64,000 nt of DNA from Pantoea sp. Ep11b (GCF_040783975.1 NZ_CP160631.1:2976001-3040000); one strand, 5' to 3'. Positions 10,273 to 18,887 are shown, counted from the stretch's first letter. Program-made: numbers and translations. The notes: generated by a model not told the origin, from the sequence alone.

Positions 10273-12027
10273 ATGTCCTTTACCTTACGCCCCTATCAAC
10301 AGGATGCGGTGAATGCCACCGTGTCGCATTTCCGTCGTCATCACCAGCCTGCGGTGATTGTGCTGCCGACCGGTGCCGGAAAGAGTCTGGTCATCGCTGA
10401 ACTGGCCCGGCTGGCGCGTGGCCGGGTGCTGGTGCTCGCGCACGTCAAAGAGCTGGTGGCGCAGAACCACAGCAAATATCAGGCTTATGGTCTGGAAGCG
10501 GATATCTTTGCGGCGGGCCTTCAGCGCAAAGAGAGCCAGCGCAAGGTGGTGTTCGGCAGCGTACAGTCCGTCGCGCGCAACCTCGACCAGTTCGACAGCG
10601 CCTTCTCGCTGGTGATCGTGGATGAGTGTCACCGCATTGGCGATGACAAAGAGAGTCAGTATCAGCAGATCTTTAATCATCTGCGGCAACACAATCCGCA
10701 ACTGCGTCTGCTGGGCCTGACCGCCACACCGTTCCGGCTGGGCAAAGGCTGGATCTATCAGTTCCACTATCACGGCATGGTGCGCGGCGACGAAAAATCG
10801 CTGTTCCGCGACTGTATCTATGAACTGCCGCTGCGCTACATGATCAAACATCAGTTTCTGGTGCCCCCGGAGCGGCTGGATATGCCGGTGGTACAGTATG
10901 ACTTCAGCCGGCTGACGGCGCAGGCCAGTGGCCTGTTCAGCGAGGCCGATCTCAATCGTGAACTGAAACAGCAGCAGCGCGTTACGCCGCATATCATCCG
11001 TCAGATTGTGGAGTTTGCGGAGGAGCGGCTCGGGGTGATGATTTTCGCCTCCACGGTGGATCATGCGCATGAAATCCTGCGGCTGCTGCCCGACAACAGC
11101 GCGCTGATCTCCGCCGAAACGCCCGCCCGTGAGCGCGACGCCCTGATTCTGGCCTTTAAGGCGCAGGAGTTGAAATACCTGGTGAACGTCGCGGTGCTGA
11201 CCACCGGCTTTGATGCGCCGCACGTTGACCTGATCGCCATCCTGCGCCCCACCGAGTCGGTCAGCCTCTATCAGCAGATCGTCGGACGCGGCCTGCGGCT
11301 TTCGCCAGGTAAAACCAGCTGTCTGATCCTCGATTATGCCGGTAATCCGCACGATCTCTTCACGCCGGAAGTCGGCGCGCCCAAAGGGGCCAGCGATAAC
11401 CAGCCAGTACAGGTCTTCTGCCCGGCCTGCGGTTTCGCCAACACCTTCTGGGGCAAAGCGACAGAAGATGGCATGGTGATCGAGCATTTTGGCCGCCGCT
11501 GCCAGGGTGTGCTGGAAGATGATGAGGGCGAACGTGAGCAGTGTGACTTCCGCTTCCGCTTTAAGAGCTGCCCGGACTGTGGCGCAGAGAACGATATTGC
11601 CGCCCGCCGCTGCCACCAGTGCGACAAAATTCTGGTCGACCCGGACGATATGCTTAAAGCGGCGCTGAAACTCAAAGATGCGCTGGTGCTGCGCTGTGGC
11701 GGCATGACGCTGGAACAGGGGGCGGATGCCAAAGGCGAATGGCTGAAGGCGACCTATTTTGACGAGGACGGCACCAGCGTCAGCGAACGATTTCGCCTGC
11801 AGACGCCAGCCCAGCGCAAAGCCTTCGAGCAGCTGTTTATGCGTCCGCACCAGCGCGCGCCCGGCGTGCCGCTGGGCTGGCAGACCGCCGCTGACGTCGT
11901 GGCGCTGCAGCCGCTGTTACGCCATCCCGACTTTGTGGTGGCGCGCGCCAAAGGCCAGTACTGGCAGATCCGCGAGAAGATGTTCGACTATCAGGGGCGC
12001 TATCGCCGGGCCAATGAGCTGCGCTGA
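10273..12027 (+). CDS. radD: DNA repair helicase-like ATPase RadD (YejH)
   Basis: A 584-residue superfamily 2 helicase-like protein, nearly co-linear with E. coli RadD (586 aa), which helps RecA-mediated recombination and crosslink/double-strand-break repair. Walker A LPTGAGKS (about residues 33-40), a DECH box in [11 protein letters not shown], motif [16 protein letters not shown], and motif [14 protein letters not shown] are present. A cysteine-rich zinc-binding part follows: CPACG, RRCQG, CDFRF, CPDCG and RRCHQC (about residues 380-460). The frame is open further upstream to 10171, but ATG 10273 gives the family N-terminus (SFTLRPYQQ), so I chose it; its ribosome site is weak. Divergent from rsuA. 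Confidence 0.93.
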   Translation: MSFTLRPYQQDAVNATVSHFRRHHQPAVIVLPTGAGKSLVIAELARLARGRVLVLAHVKELVAQNHSKYQAYGLEADIFAAGLQRKESQRKVVFGSVQSVARNLDQFDSAFSLVIVDECHRIGDDKESQYQQIFNHLRQHNPQLRLLGLTATPFRLGKGWIYQFHYHGMVRGDEKSLFRDCIYELPLRYMIKHQFLVPPERLDMPVVQYDFSRLTAQASGLFSEADLNRELKQQQRVTPHIIRQIVEFAEERLGVMIFASTVDHAHEILRLLPDNSALISAETPARERDALILAFKAQELKYLVNVAVLTTGFDAPHVDLIAILRPTESVSLYQQIVGRGLRLSPGKTSCLILDYAGNPHDLFTPEVGAPKGASDNQPVQVFCPACGFANTFWGKATEDGMVIEHFGRRCQGVLEDDEGEREQCDFRFRFKSCPDCGAENDIAARRCHQCDKILVDPDDMLKAALKLKDALVLRCGGMTLEQGADAKGEWLKATYFDEDGTSVSERFRLQTPAQRKAFEQLFMRPHQRAPGVPLGWQTAADVVALQPLLRHPDFVVARAKGQYWQIREKMFDYQGRYRRANELR

Positions 12028-12058
12028 CCGCCCGGCCCCGAGCGGATGGGTATATCGT

Positions 12059-12087
12059 TTGCTACCGCCTGGCATTACGGCTATAAT
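12059..12087 (+). promoter_or_regulatory. Promoter of rplY
   Basis: -35 TTGCTA (12059-12064), 17-base spacer, and a consensus -10 TATAAT (12082-12087). Transcription would start near 12094, leaving a leader of about 85 bases before rplY, in keeping with a strong ribosomal-protein gene promoter. Confidence 0.7.
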
Positions 12088-12178
12088 GCCGCCCGCTTTT
12101 GCATGTGCATCAGCAGTGTTGAATAACCTGCCTGTTACTGGGTCGCCTGTAGCAGGAAATATATAAAGAGACGTATTA

Positions 12179-12463
12179 ATGTTCACTATCAATGCAGTAG
12201 AACGTAAAGAGCAGGGTAAGGGTGCGAGCCGCCGCCTGCGTACAGCTAACCGTTTCCCGGCTATCGTTTACGGTGGTTCTGAAGCGGCTGTTGCCATCGA
12301 CCTGGATCACGACTCCGTAATGAACATGCAGGCTAAGCCTGGTTTCTACGAAGAAGTGCTGACTCTGGTTGTTGACGGTAAAGAAACCAAAGTGAAAGTT
12401 CAGGCTGTTCAGCGTCACCCGTTCAAGCCAAAACTGTTCCATATCGACTTCGTTCGCGCTTAA
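12179..12463 (+). CDS. rplY: 50S ribosomal protein L25
   Basis: A 94-residue protein of the short single-domain L25 type found in enterobacteria, matching E. coli RplY in length and sequence ([20 protein letters not shown], then [18 protein letters not shown], ending HIDFVRA). It binds the E-loop of 5S rRNA in the central protuberance of the large subunit. The ATG at 12179 follows AAAGAGA. Codon use is visibly more biased toward common codons than in the neighbours, as expected for an abundant protein. It stands alone between its own promoter and a strong terminator. Confidence 0.97.
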   Translation: MFTINAVERKEQGKGASRRLRTANRFPAIVYGGSEAAVAIDLDHDSVMNMQAKPGFYEEVLTLVVDGKETKVKVQAVQRHPFKPKLFHIDFVRA

Positions 12464-12486
12464 TCGCTGACAGAGTTGAAAAGCAG

Positions 12487-12517
12487 AAGGGCCGGTTGCG
12501 AAACCGGCCCTTTTGTT
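12487..12517 (+). terminator. Rho-independent terminator of rplY
   Basis: An 11-bp perfect stem AAGGGCCGGTT/AACCGGCCCTT with a 4-base loop, followed by TTGTTTTG. It lies 23 bases after the rplY stop. Confidence 0.92.
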
Positions 12518-12521
12518 TTGT

Positions 12522-12553
12522 CCCCTCCCGGTGAAACTTATCGCCGGGAGGGG
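12522..12553. repeat. Second hairpin between rplY and yejK
   Basis: Perfect 10-bp arms CCCCTCCCGG and CCGGGAGGGG around a 12-base centre. It lies between the rplY terminator and the yejK terminator. It has no T tract of its own and probably acts as a further block to convergent transcription or as an RNA 3'-end stabiliser. Confidence 0.6.
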
Positions 12554-12554
12554 T

Positions 12555-12583
12555 AAAAAAGCCGGGCTGAGCCCGGCTTTTTT
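12555..12583 (-). terminator. Terminator of yejK, bidirectional in form
   Basis: The stem AAAAAAGCCGGGC/GCCCGGCTTTTTT has a 3-base loop and T runs on both strands, so it can stop transcription in both directions. It touches the yejK stop codon. Confidence 0.88.
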
Positions 12584-13586
12584 ATTTGCCGCTGGTCCGG
12601 CGCTGCAGCTGGTCGCGCAGATTCGGTGGCGTTCCCTTGATCGTCAGAGTGTCCGTTGCCGGATCCCAGAAAATACGTTCGCCCAGCAACATCGCATCAA
12701 AGTTCAGGGTCAGTCCCCCGCCGCTGCCGGCGAATTTGGTCAGCTGACGCAGCGTCGAGCGGTCAGCCGGGAAACTCTCTTCCAGCTCATAGCCCTGCTC
12801 CTGGGTAAACGCCTGGAAGCTTTTTTCGCCCAGCGGAGGCAGTTCGCTCGACAGATCTTCCAGCGCAATCTCCTCGCCCGCCTGCAACTGCTCGTTACAG
12901 TAGCTGTAGACCTGCTGGCGATAGTTCTGCCGCTCCTGCTTATCCAGCGCCGACTCGTTGCAGTAGTCATCCACCGCCTGCAGCAGCCCACGGTTCTGCG
13001 CCTTGGTGTCCAGCCCGACTTCGGCACCAAGGAAGTCCATAAAGAAGTCCGCCACTTTCCGGCCGACGCGGCCGCGCAGGAAGGTCAGGTAACGGCTCGA
13101 CTCAGGATTGGTCTCCCACTCGGTTAAATCGATGCGCGCGACGATATCGGCATGATTGATGTCGAGATAGTGAGTGCTGCTGATATCCAGCTGCTCATTC
13201 ACCCGCATACTGGACTGGCTGTTCAGTACCGCAATCAGCAGATACTCCACGGCCAGATAGCGATAGTGGATAAACAGCACCACGCCGCCTTCGGCGAAGG
13301 GATATTTTGACAGTTCGTCGCGCAGGCGGCCCGTCGCGGCACGGCTAAAAGCAAGAAAATCGTCGTTGCCCTTACGACAATCGCGCAGGGCTTCTGCCAG
13401 TTCACTTTCCGCATTAAACAGGCCGTAGGCTTTGCTCTTTGCGCTGTAAACCCGGTGTAACTCCTCCACCATCGCGTTGACGGTTTGGGTCGCAGGCAGC
13501 AGCGAATCGCGCAGCGCCACGTCCAGCTGGTTTTCATCGCGTCTGATTAACTGATGCAGGGCAATCTGGTCGATATCCAGACTCAT
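12582..13586 (-). CDS. yejK: Nucleoid-associated protein YejK (NdpA)
   Basis: A 334-residue soluble protein matching E. coli YejK (335 aa), found in purified nucleoids; its exact job is unclear. Landmarks: [14 protein letters not shown] at the start, [39 protein letters not shown], and the C-terminal [20 protein letters not shown]. The frame extends to 13634, but ATG 13586 has AAGGAGAG at the right distance and gives the family N-terminus. It is divergent from yejL, with 158 bases between them, and convergent with rplY across three stacked hairpins. Confidence 0.93.
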   Translation of the reverse strand: MSLDIDQIALHQLIRRDENQLDVALRDSLLPATQTVNAMVEELHRVYSAKSKAYGLFNAESELAEALRDCRKGNDDFLAFSRAATGRLRDELSKYPFAEGGVVLFIHYRYLAVEYLLIAVLNSQSSMRVNEQLDISSTHYLDINHADIVARIDLTEWETNPESSRYLTFLRGRVGRKVADFFMDFLGAEVGLDTKAQNRGLLQAVDDYCNESALDKQERQNYRQQVYSYCNEQLQAGEEIALEDLSSELPPLGEKSFQAFTQEQGYELEESFPADRSTLRQLTKFAGSGGGLTLNFDAMLLGERIFWDPATDTLTIKGTPPNLRDQLQRRTSGK

Positions 13587-13744
13587 GGTAGACTCTCCTT
13601 TTAGCACAGGCGCGTATTCAAACACCGCCAGCATCGGCTTTCAACTCCATGCGTAAAGTGAACGCGCTGCTTTCGATAAAATTGCGGTAAAAAGTGCGTT
13701 GTTCCGGTAATATATCGCCTTTTGAAATGAGCTTAGACGACGAT

Positions 13745-13972
13745 ATGGCACAATCATCCCGTTACAGTGACGAACGCGTGGAACAACTCCTCGCGGATCT
13801 GGCCCAAATCCTGCACAAGGATAAAGCCCCCACCGACCTCTCCCTGATGGTGCTGGGAAACATGGTGACTAACTTAATTAACAGCGATGTCGCTCCGGCG
13901 CAGCGTCGCTCACTGGCCCGCTCTTTCGCCGATGCCCTGCAGGCATCCGTGCGTGACGACAACGCCCATTAA
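13745..13972 (+). CDS. yejL: UPF0352 family protein YejL
   Basis: A 75-residue protein, the same length as E. coli YejL, with the strongly conserved core [20 protein letters not shown] and a helical tail ([14 protein letters not shown]). The function is not known. The frame is open upstream to 13694, and another ATG lies at 13729, but ATG 13745 (AQSSRYSDE) gives the family N-terminus. It stops 22 bases before yejM and is probably transcribed with it. Confidence 0.88.
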   Translation: MAQSSRYSDERVEQLLADLAQILHKDKAPTDLSLMVLGNMVTNLINSDVAPAQRRSLARSFADALQASVRDDNAH

Positions 13973-13994
13973 TTAGCTGATTTGATTTTATAAT

Positions 13995-15749
13995 ATGGTA
14001 ACCAACCGGCAGCGCTACCGCGAAAAAGTCTCTCAGATGATTAGCTGGGGGCACTGGTTTGCTCTGTTTAATATCTTATTCGCGCTGATTTTAGGCAGTC
14101 GCTACCTGTTGGTCGCCGACTGGCCTTCTTCTCTGGCGGGGCGTATCTACGCCTATACCAGCTGGGTAGGCCACTTCAGTTTTATCGTTTTCGCCACTTA
14201 CCTGCTGATTATTTTCCCGCTGACTTTTGTGGTGATGTCGCAACGGCTGATGCGGGTGTTATCGGCCGTCGTCGCCACCGCCGGGCTGACGCTGGTGATG
14301 GTCGACAGCGCGGTCTTCAGCCGCTTCCACCTGCATCTTAATCCGGTGGTGTGGGAGCTGGTCATCAACCCCGATCAGAGCGAGATGGCACGCGACTGGC
14401 AGCTGATGTTTATCAGCGTGCCGCTGATATTCCTGGTCGAGATGCTGTTTGCGACCTGGAGCTGGCAGAAACTGCGCAGCCTGAACCGCCGTTCGTTTGG
14501 CAAGCCTCTGGCTGGCCTGTTTATCAGCGCCTTCTTTGCCAGCCACCTGATGTATATCTGGGCCGATGCGAACTTCTATCGCCCGATTACAATGCAGCGC
14601 GCCAACCTGCCGCTCTCCTACCCGATGACCGCCCGTCGCTTCCTGGAGCGTCATGGTCTGCTGGATGCGCAGGAGTATCAGCGCCGGCTGGTACAACAGG
14701 GCGACCCGGAAGCACTGGCGGTGGAGTATCCGCTCAGTGATATTACGTTCCGCGATGGCGGCACACGCAACAACCTGCTGGTGCTGACGGTCGATGGCCT
14801 GAACAACGCTACGCTGCCTAAGGCGCTGCCGGCACTTAATCAGTTCGCCAGCGAGAACGTGCGCTTCACGCAGCACTACAGCGCCGGAGATACCCCGGAG
14901 AAAGGGCTGTTTGGCCTGTTCTACGGCATCTCCTCCAGCTATATGAACGGTATTCTGGCCTCGCGGACCCCGTCCGCCCTTCTCGGCGCGCTGAGCACCC
15001 AGGGTTATCAGTTTGGCCTCTTCTCGTCGGAAGGCTTTAATCCGCCGCTCTACCGACAGGCGCTGCTGACCGACTATTCGCTGCCTGCCACCAACAGCCA
15101 GCCTAACGCCAGTACCGTAGCGCAATGGCAGAACTGGCTGGACAGGCAGAAAGGCTCGCAGGCACCGTGGTTCTCATGGATTGCCCTGAACGGCCCTGAC
15201 GTAACCGGTGAGAGTGCGAAGGCGCGTCAGCGCAGCTATCTGCGTCAGGCACCTGCGGTGGACGATCAGATTCGCGCCGTGCTTAACGAACTGCAGGCGC
15301 GTGATTTGATGAAGAACACCGTGGTGGTGATCACCGCACAGCGCGGTCTGGCGCTGGATGGCAATCCTGACAGCGCCGGTAATCGCCAGACGCTGCAGGT
15401 GCCGCTCGTGATCCACTGGCCCGACACGCCTGCGCAGACTGTCGATCGGCTCTCCGATCATCAGGATGTGATGACCACGCTGATGCAGCGACTGCTGCAT
15501 GTGCGGACCAATCCGGTGAACTACTCGCAGGGTGAGGATCTGTTCGCGGCACGTCGTCGCCACGACTGGGTTGCCAGCAGCGAAGAGAATAAGCTGGTGA
15601 TAACCACGCCGCAGGTGACGCTGGTGCTCAACAACAACGGCAGCTATCGCGCGTATGATGCACAGGGCAATGCGCTGAAAGATCACAAGCCGGAACTGAC
15701 ACTGTTGTTGCAGGTATTAACGGAAGAGAAGCGATTTATCGCTAACTGA
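13995..15749 (+). CDS. yejM: Inner-membrane LPS/cardiolipin homeostasis protein YejM (PbgA/LapC)
   Basis: A 584-residue protein matching E. coli YejM (586 aa), an essential inner-membrane protein. Five membrane helices fill roughly residues 15-185; the rest is a periplasmic domain of the alkaline-phosphatase/sulfatase fold (VLTVDGLNNATLP, FTQHYSAGDTPEKGLFGLFYG). The family senses LPS and restrains LapB-FtsH proteolysis of LpxC, thereby tuning LPS synthesis; cardiolipin transport has also been proposed. Metal-site residues of true sulfatases are not all kept in this family, so hydrolysis is not expected. The ATG at 13995 has no clear ribosome site, and coupling to yejL is likely. Confidence 0.94.
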   Translation: MVTNRQRYREKVSQMISWGHWFALFNILFALILGSRYLLVADWPSSLAGRIYAYTSWVGHFSFIVFATYLLIIFPLTFVVMSQRLMRVLSAVVATAGLTLVMVDSAVFSRFHLHLNPVVWELVINPDQSEMARDWQLMFISVPLIFLVEMLFATWSWQKLRSLNRRSFGKPLAGLFISAFFASHLMYIWADANFYRPITMQRANLPLSYPMTARRFLERHGLLDAQEYQRRLVQQGDPEALAVEYPLSDITFRDGGTRNNLLVLTVDGLNNATLPKALPALNQFASENVRFTQHYSAGDTPEKGLFGLFYGISSSYMNGILASRTPSALLGALSTQGYQFGLFSSEGFNPPLYRQALLTDYSLPATNSQPNASTVAQWQNWLDRQKGSQAPWFSWIALNGPDVTGESAKARQRSYLRQAPAVDDQIRAVLNELQARDLMKNTVVVITAQRGLALDGNPDSAGNRQTLQVPLVIHWPDTPAQTVDRLSDHQDVMTTLMQRLLHVRTNPVNYSQGEDLFAARRRHDWVASSEENKLVITTPQVTLVLNNNGSYRAYDAQGNALKDHKPELTLLLQVLTEEKRFIAN

Positions 15750-15780
15750 TTAATTATCAGGCAAATAGTCAACAGGTATC

Positions 15781-15808
15781 TTGCATTCATGACGATAACC
15801 AGTAGACT
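15781..15808 (+). promoter_or_regulatory. Promoter of proL tRNA
   Basis: -35 TTGCAT (15781-15786), 16-base spacer and -10 TAGACT (15803-15808). The expected start lies only a few bases before the mature tRNA 5' end at 15823. Confidence 0.6.
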
Positions 15809-15822
15809 AATCCTCCAGTGTT

Positions 15823-15899
15823 CGGCACGTAGCGCAGCCTGGTAGCGCACGGTCATGGGGTGTCCGGGGTCGGAGGTTCAAATCCTCTCGTGCCGACCA
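15823..15899 (+). tRNA. proL: tRNA-Pro(GGG)
   Basis: A 77-base tRNA with encoded CCA. The acceptor stem CGGCACG/CGTGCCG, the T-arm GGAGG-TTCAAAT-CCTCT and the loop ATGGGGT with anticodon GGG are all plain. It is almost identical to E. coli proL. In the anticodon stem the pairs read CGGTC/GTCCG: compared with the E. coli gene as I recall it, one C-G pair is reversed to G-C by two matching changes, so pairing is kept. One U-U mismatch remains in the stem. It decodes CCC and CCU proline codons. Confidence 0.97.
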
Positions 15900-15907
15900 A
15901 ATTCTCC

Positions 15908-15936
15908 CGAAAAGCAGCCCAAAAGGCTGCTTTTTT
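15908..15936 (+). terminator. Terminator of proL
   Basis: The stem AAAAGCAGCC/GGCTGCTTTT has a 5-base loop and ends in a T run; it starts about 10 bases after the tRNA. Confidence 0.92.
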
Positions 15937-16559
15937 CGTTTCTGCCTGCTGCTGTCAGTGCAAATCCTCTGAACATCTGCTTCTCACGACCTGCTGTTTT
16001 CTGATCAAAACCTGCCTGATGCCGTTTGCCAGGCATACATTCGGATATTGGTCCTGGAAGGGGAATCACAGGTCACTGCCGGAGTTACACAGCTCTGAAG
16101 ATGTCGTGACTACCGACCCCGGACGCCTGAATGCATCACGACCAGCTTTGGTTTATCCCCTTCCCTTCGCTTTCAAGAGTTCGCCAGCATGGTGAGTCTG
16201 CCCGCGATTTTCAGCAAAGCGATCGCCCCTGAAGGTACGGAAAGACAGAACAGCATTGTCAGCAAAATGGCAGGCTATCAGGAAAACTGCTCACAAACAT
16301 CACTAACCTACCTGAGCCTGTCTTTTAGATTTGTACTCTACAGCTAAACGGAAACAGGGAAAAACATCACGATATTACAGAGGTAGTGTTGTATCTGCTT
16401 TCAGGAGAAATTTTTCGTTGCCTGCCCCCGGTAAAGAGGTGATAGTTTTTGCCATAATCATTAAATTTATTTACAGTACCCGGCACAATTGATTCAGGCT
16501 ATTCAGGACCAACAGGCTTGGCTCATTCTTTAAATCATTGTTTTAGCGGAGGAAATGGA
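15937..16559. other. Gap between proL and the toxin gene: no gene seen
   Basis: About 620 bases with no convincing coding region. Open frames here are short, lack ribosome sites and match nothing I know. The left half is of average composition and the right half is AT-rich, as is the following gene. It may hold the remains of older insertions beside the tRNA gene, which is a common integration target; I found no intact copy of the tRNA 3' end that would mark an attachment site. Confidence 0.4.
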
Positions 16560-17564
16560 ATGTCACGCAACCTCTCCCCTGCATATTGTGTAGTTCAGCA
16601 ATCTGGCAGTCTAGGATTTCAGGCAAGGATGCTTTTCAATGACAGCAATTCAGAAGCTGCACGCCTCTTTATAAAAACCAATGCAGACACGCCATGGCTG
16701 AACCCAGGTCAGATAGTCATTGTAGCAGACCCAGCTTCTGCGCAAACTGCACAAATGTTGAGCACGCTAAGGCAAGCTAAACAAAAAACCAATATTGCGT
16801 TCGTTGGCGTAACTTCTGAAGAAGCGAGTTTTATGCAGCAACACTACGGTTTGATCGCTGCACTCACAACTGCGGGAGATAAAATTTTTAGCACTATTGG
16901 TGACGTGGGTGAGAGATATTTTTCAGAAATCGAGAATACCCTTAAAAAGATAGAAGTCAGCTATCAAAACCAGTTTCGTACGCAGGGAACACTGATTAGT
17001 CAGCAATTCTTCGCAGAGCGTAACCAGCTCTTCACTCAACTAAAAGAGCTTGTAAACAAGCCGCTACTAAAATCGTTGATACGTAATACGGTTAAATTCA
17101 GACCTTACGAAGACATGCGCAGAGCACTGAATCTATCCAGCCGCTCTATAGTACATGAATGGTCCACAGTAGGACTTGGGGGGATACCAGGCTATTCAAC
17201 TTATGCAGGTAATGCAGCTAAAGCGGCAAAATTTTTAAAATCTGGTGGCTATATAGGTATAGGTTTTTCCTTTGCCGGAACAACGAATGACGTGGTCAAT
17301 GCCTGCGTTAAAGGGCGTGAAAGCGAATGTAAAAGGACAGCATTCAAAGAGTATGGGAAGTTTGGCGCTTCAACTTTAACAGGAGTGGGGGCTGGTGCAG
17401 CAGGTTCTTTAGCAGGATTAGGGGCATGTGCAGCAATAGGGATAGCCACTGCGGGAACCGGAGCGGTAGTCTGCGCAGCAGTTGGTTCGATCGCTGCCGG
17501 TTATGCAGGTGCCAAAGCGAGCGACTCTATCATGGATACTATCTATGAATACATGGGAATTTGA
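16560..17564 (+). CDS. Putative membrane-acting toxin/effector with glycine-zipper C-terminus
   Basis: A 334-residue protein I cannot name. ATG 16560 was chosen over an upstream frame start at 16518 because GGAGG stands 7 bases before it. Residues 1-100 form a globular start with a LysM-like stretch (NPGQIVIVADP, about 48-58). Residues 105-200 look helical and charged, possibly coiled coil. The last 130 residues carry hydrophobic glycine/alanine segments: GYIGIGFSFAGT (about 230-241) and a glycine zipper at about 269-318 (GVGAGAAGSLAGLG, GIATAGTGAVV). Such zippers occur in pore-forming type VI effectors such as Tse4. The next gene overlaps or touches it and encodes a small two-span membrane protein, the usual partner of an ionophoric toxin. 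The DNA is AT-richer than its surroundings, which suggests transfer. The toxin role is inferred; no secretion genes are in view. Confidence 0.5.
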   Translation: MSRNLSPAYCVVQQSGSLGFQARMLFNDSNSEAARLFIKTNADTPWLNPGQIVIVADPASAQTAQMLSTLRQAKQKTNIAFVGVTSEEASFMQQHYGLIAALTTAGDKIFSTIGDVGERYFSEIENTLKKIEVSYQNQFRTQGTLISQQFFAERNQLFTQLKELVNKPLLKSLIRNTVKFRPYEDMRRALNLSSRSIVHEWSTVGLGGIPGYSTYAGNAAKAAKFLKSGGYIGIGFSFAGTTNDVVNACVKGRESECKRTAFKEYGKFGASTLTGVGAGAAGSLAGLGACAAIGIATAGTGAVVCAAVGSIAAGYAGAKASDSIMDTIYEYMGI

Positions 17565-17566
17565 AA

Positions 17567-17953
17567 ATGAAGTCGGTCATCATGGTTTTAATTATGCTTC
17601 CTTTAGTTTGCTTAGTGGTTAGCGTTGTTTTGTATCTGACCAACAGATCGCGCTACCAGAAGTTGATTTCCGACTTTCAGAAAAAGCACACTCTGCCAAC
17701 CCCTTATCTTTTGCATAGTAATATGGGGTACTTAGGTTCGCCACTAATGACCTACTTTTTTACCCGGTTGAAAAAGAATAAAAAAATCATTTTTTTAGAC
17801 AGTAATAACCATGCTTATAAATTCCCCCAGGAAGAAAGTAATCAAAAAAAGATCAACAGCATCAGACCACTTTACTATACGTTTTTATTGGGTTTTTCAT
17901 GCTGTCTGCTACTTGGGTTGATTGCTATTCTTATCCGCTATCAAATTCTTTAA
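17567..17953 (+). CDS. Putative immunity protein, two membrane spans
   Basis: A 128-residue protein with one span at the N-terminus (about residues 3-24, VIMVLIMLPLVCLVVSVVLY) and one at the C-terminus (about 102-126), joined by a basic, soluble middle part with KKNKK. ATG 17567 lies 2 bases after the stop of the preceding gene, with GGGAA upstream at 17555-17559; a TTG at 17561 overlapping that stop would add two residues. The tight coupling, the small size and the membrane topology fit an inner-membrane immunity protein that blocks a pore-forming toxin. AT-rich like its partner. I know no named family for it; the role follows from context only. Confidence 0.5.
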   Translation: MKSVIMVLIMLPLVCLVVSVVLYLTNRSRYQKLISDFQKKHTLPTPYLLHSNMGYLGSPLMTYFFTRLKKNKKIIFLDSNNHAYKFPQEESNQKKINSIRPLYYTFLLGFSCCLLLGLIAILIRYQIL

Positions 17954-18119
17954 CTACACCAGGATAGTTTTTTCCAGTGATGACATTCATTACAGTTTCC
18001 TGAATGCCATTCACTCTATGAAGTGAAAGCATCGCACCAAATTCAACCCCTGTCAGATTTGCGGTTGCAGCTGAAGCGGCTATGACTTCAAAGCCAGCGA
18101 CCACCTGTATCCCACTCAT
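17931..18119 (-). CDS. Possible small protein, unknown
   Basis: A 62-codon frame on the minus strand that overlaps the 3' end of the preceding gene by 23 bases. The translation begins MSGIQVVAGFEVIAASAATA and is rich in small residues, with GAMLSLHRVNGIQE in the middle. A GGCGGG stands just before the ATG, close for a ribosome site. The composition resembles a real peptide more than a shadow of the other strand, since most of it lies outside any other gene, but nothing known to me matches. It may be a fragment. Confidence 0.25.
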   Translation of the reverse strand: MSGIQVVAGFEVIAASAATANLTGVEFGAMLSLHRVNGIQETVMNVITGKNYPGVVKEFDSG

Positions 18120-18310
18120 TCCCGCCTACACCGTTAATAACGTATCCTCAGAGGCCCCCCTTGCTGAATGAATTTTACTAAAGCATGCAATGCCACCTGA
18201 TCCGTCCGAAGAAGCTTAGATTGGGGTAGTGAAGCAAACAGAGAATTATAATTTATACGTTTATGAACAGAGATTCGTGTCTCTCATTTTTCCTATAAGT
18301 CCGGATTTAA

Positions 18311-18342
18311 GAGGCACCCTGCGTAATCCGTTCTATACTTAA
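18311..18342 (+). promoter_or_regulatory. Sigma-S type promoter before a 26-residue peptide gene
   Basis: TCTATACTTAA (18332-18342) fits the sigma-S -10 consensus KCTAYRCTTAA at every position. The -35 hexamer at 17 bases' distance is GAGGCA, a poor match to TTGACA, as is usual for sigma-S-preferred promoters. The start would lie about 25 bases before the small gene. Confidence 0.6.
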
Positions 18343-18370
18343 ACGTCCGTGGGTAAGCAGAGGAGAGTTT

Positions 18371-18451
18371 ATGACCTTTATCGAAAAAGACGATCCAACT
18401 GAAGCACCGGAATCTGGCGACAAGCAACCTTCCCCGCCAGACCAGAAGTAA
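18371..18451 (+). CDS. 26-residue acidic proline-rich peptide
   Basis: A very short gene: ATG 18371 to TAA 18449-18451. AGAGGAGAG lies at a good distance before the ATG. The peptide (MTFIEKDDPTEAPESGDK then QPSPPDQK) is hydrophilic, with six acidic residues and five prolines, no membrane span and no cysteine; it is probably disordered. It is framed by a sigma-S type promoter and a GC-rich terminator 8 bases after the stop, so it forms a complete single-gene unit. I recognise no family. The neat promoter-RBS-terminator frame is the main support for it. Confidence 0.6.
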   Translation: MTFIEKDDPTEAPESGDKQPSPPDQK

Positions 18452-18458
18452 CCCACAG

Positions 18459-18483
18459 GGCCGCGTCCGACGCGGCCTTTCTG
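18459..18483 (+). terminator. Terminator of the 26-residue peptide gene
   Basis: Perfect 8-bp stem GGCCGCGT/ACGCGGCC with a 3-base loop, followed by TTTCTGTTT. Confidence 0.8.
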
Positions 18484-18683
18484 TTTCTGCTCCGGCTTCA
18501 TGACAGATTCAGAGTTTTCCCATTTAACCGTTATTTCCTTCCTGAACAGCAGGTTAGCCTGCATTTCATAACCTGATCCGCCTCACAAAACTCGCCACGT
18601 TCAGCGCTTTTTCATCAAACTGAAACAAAAATGTCACAGAAAATACTTACTCTGAACTCCCCGGAAATTGTTGGATAAATATC

Positions 18684-18887
18684 ATGCCGATCAAAGCGAA
18701 AAGCCTGAAAGATGCAGAAGCGTTACTGCACTCGGGCATCAGCAAAGTGGAACTGGCGTATGACATTGGCAGCGACGACTTCTTTCGTCTCGCAAGCCAC
18801 TGGTGCGACAGGGGCGCGCGCATCAGCAGAGGTCATCACCATTTCGTCGTTTCCCTGAAAAGTTTTGCCATCCCGCCTAACGACTGA
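18684..18887 (+). CDS. Small conserved-looking protein of unknown function
   Basis: A 67-residue soluble protein. It reads MPIKAKSLKDAEALLHSG, then VELAYDIGSDDFFRLASHW, and a basic, histidine-containing end (ISRGHHHFVVSLK). The predicted pattern is helix-rich with a final strand, and one cysteine is present. TTGGATAAATATC before the ATG offers a modest ribosome site. The gene precedes the phosphopantetheinyl transferase by about 70 bases in the same direction and may share its transcript. No family recognised; the frame on the opposite strand is the alternative but reads less like a protein. Confidence 0.5.
   Translation: MPIKAKSLKDAEALLHSGISKVELAYDIGSDDFFRLASHWCDRGARISRGHHHFVVSLKSFAIPPND

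Noticed and set aside
10285-11850. A 521-codon minus-strand frame opposite radD
   Set aside because: Antisense shadow of a clear radD gene with no ribosome site or known domains.
15879-15970. CAAATCCTCT inside proL and again at 15961, as a possible attachment-site pair
   Set aside because: Only 10 bases agree, the spacing is 82 bases and no integrase is present; chance is a better explanation.
15860-16195. A 111-codon frame running out of the tRNA gene
   Set aside because: It begins inside proL and crosses its terminator, so it is not a gene.
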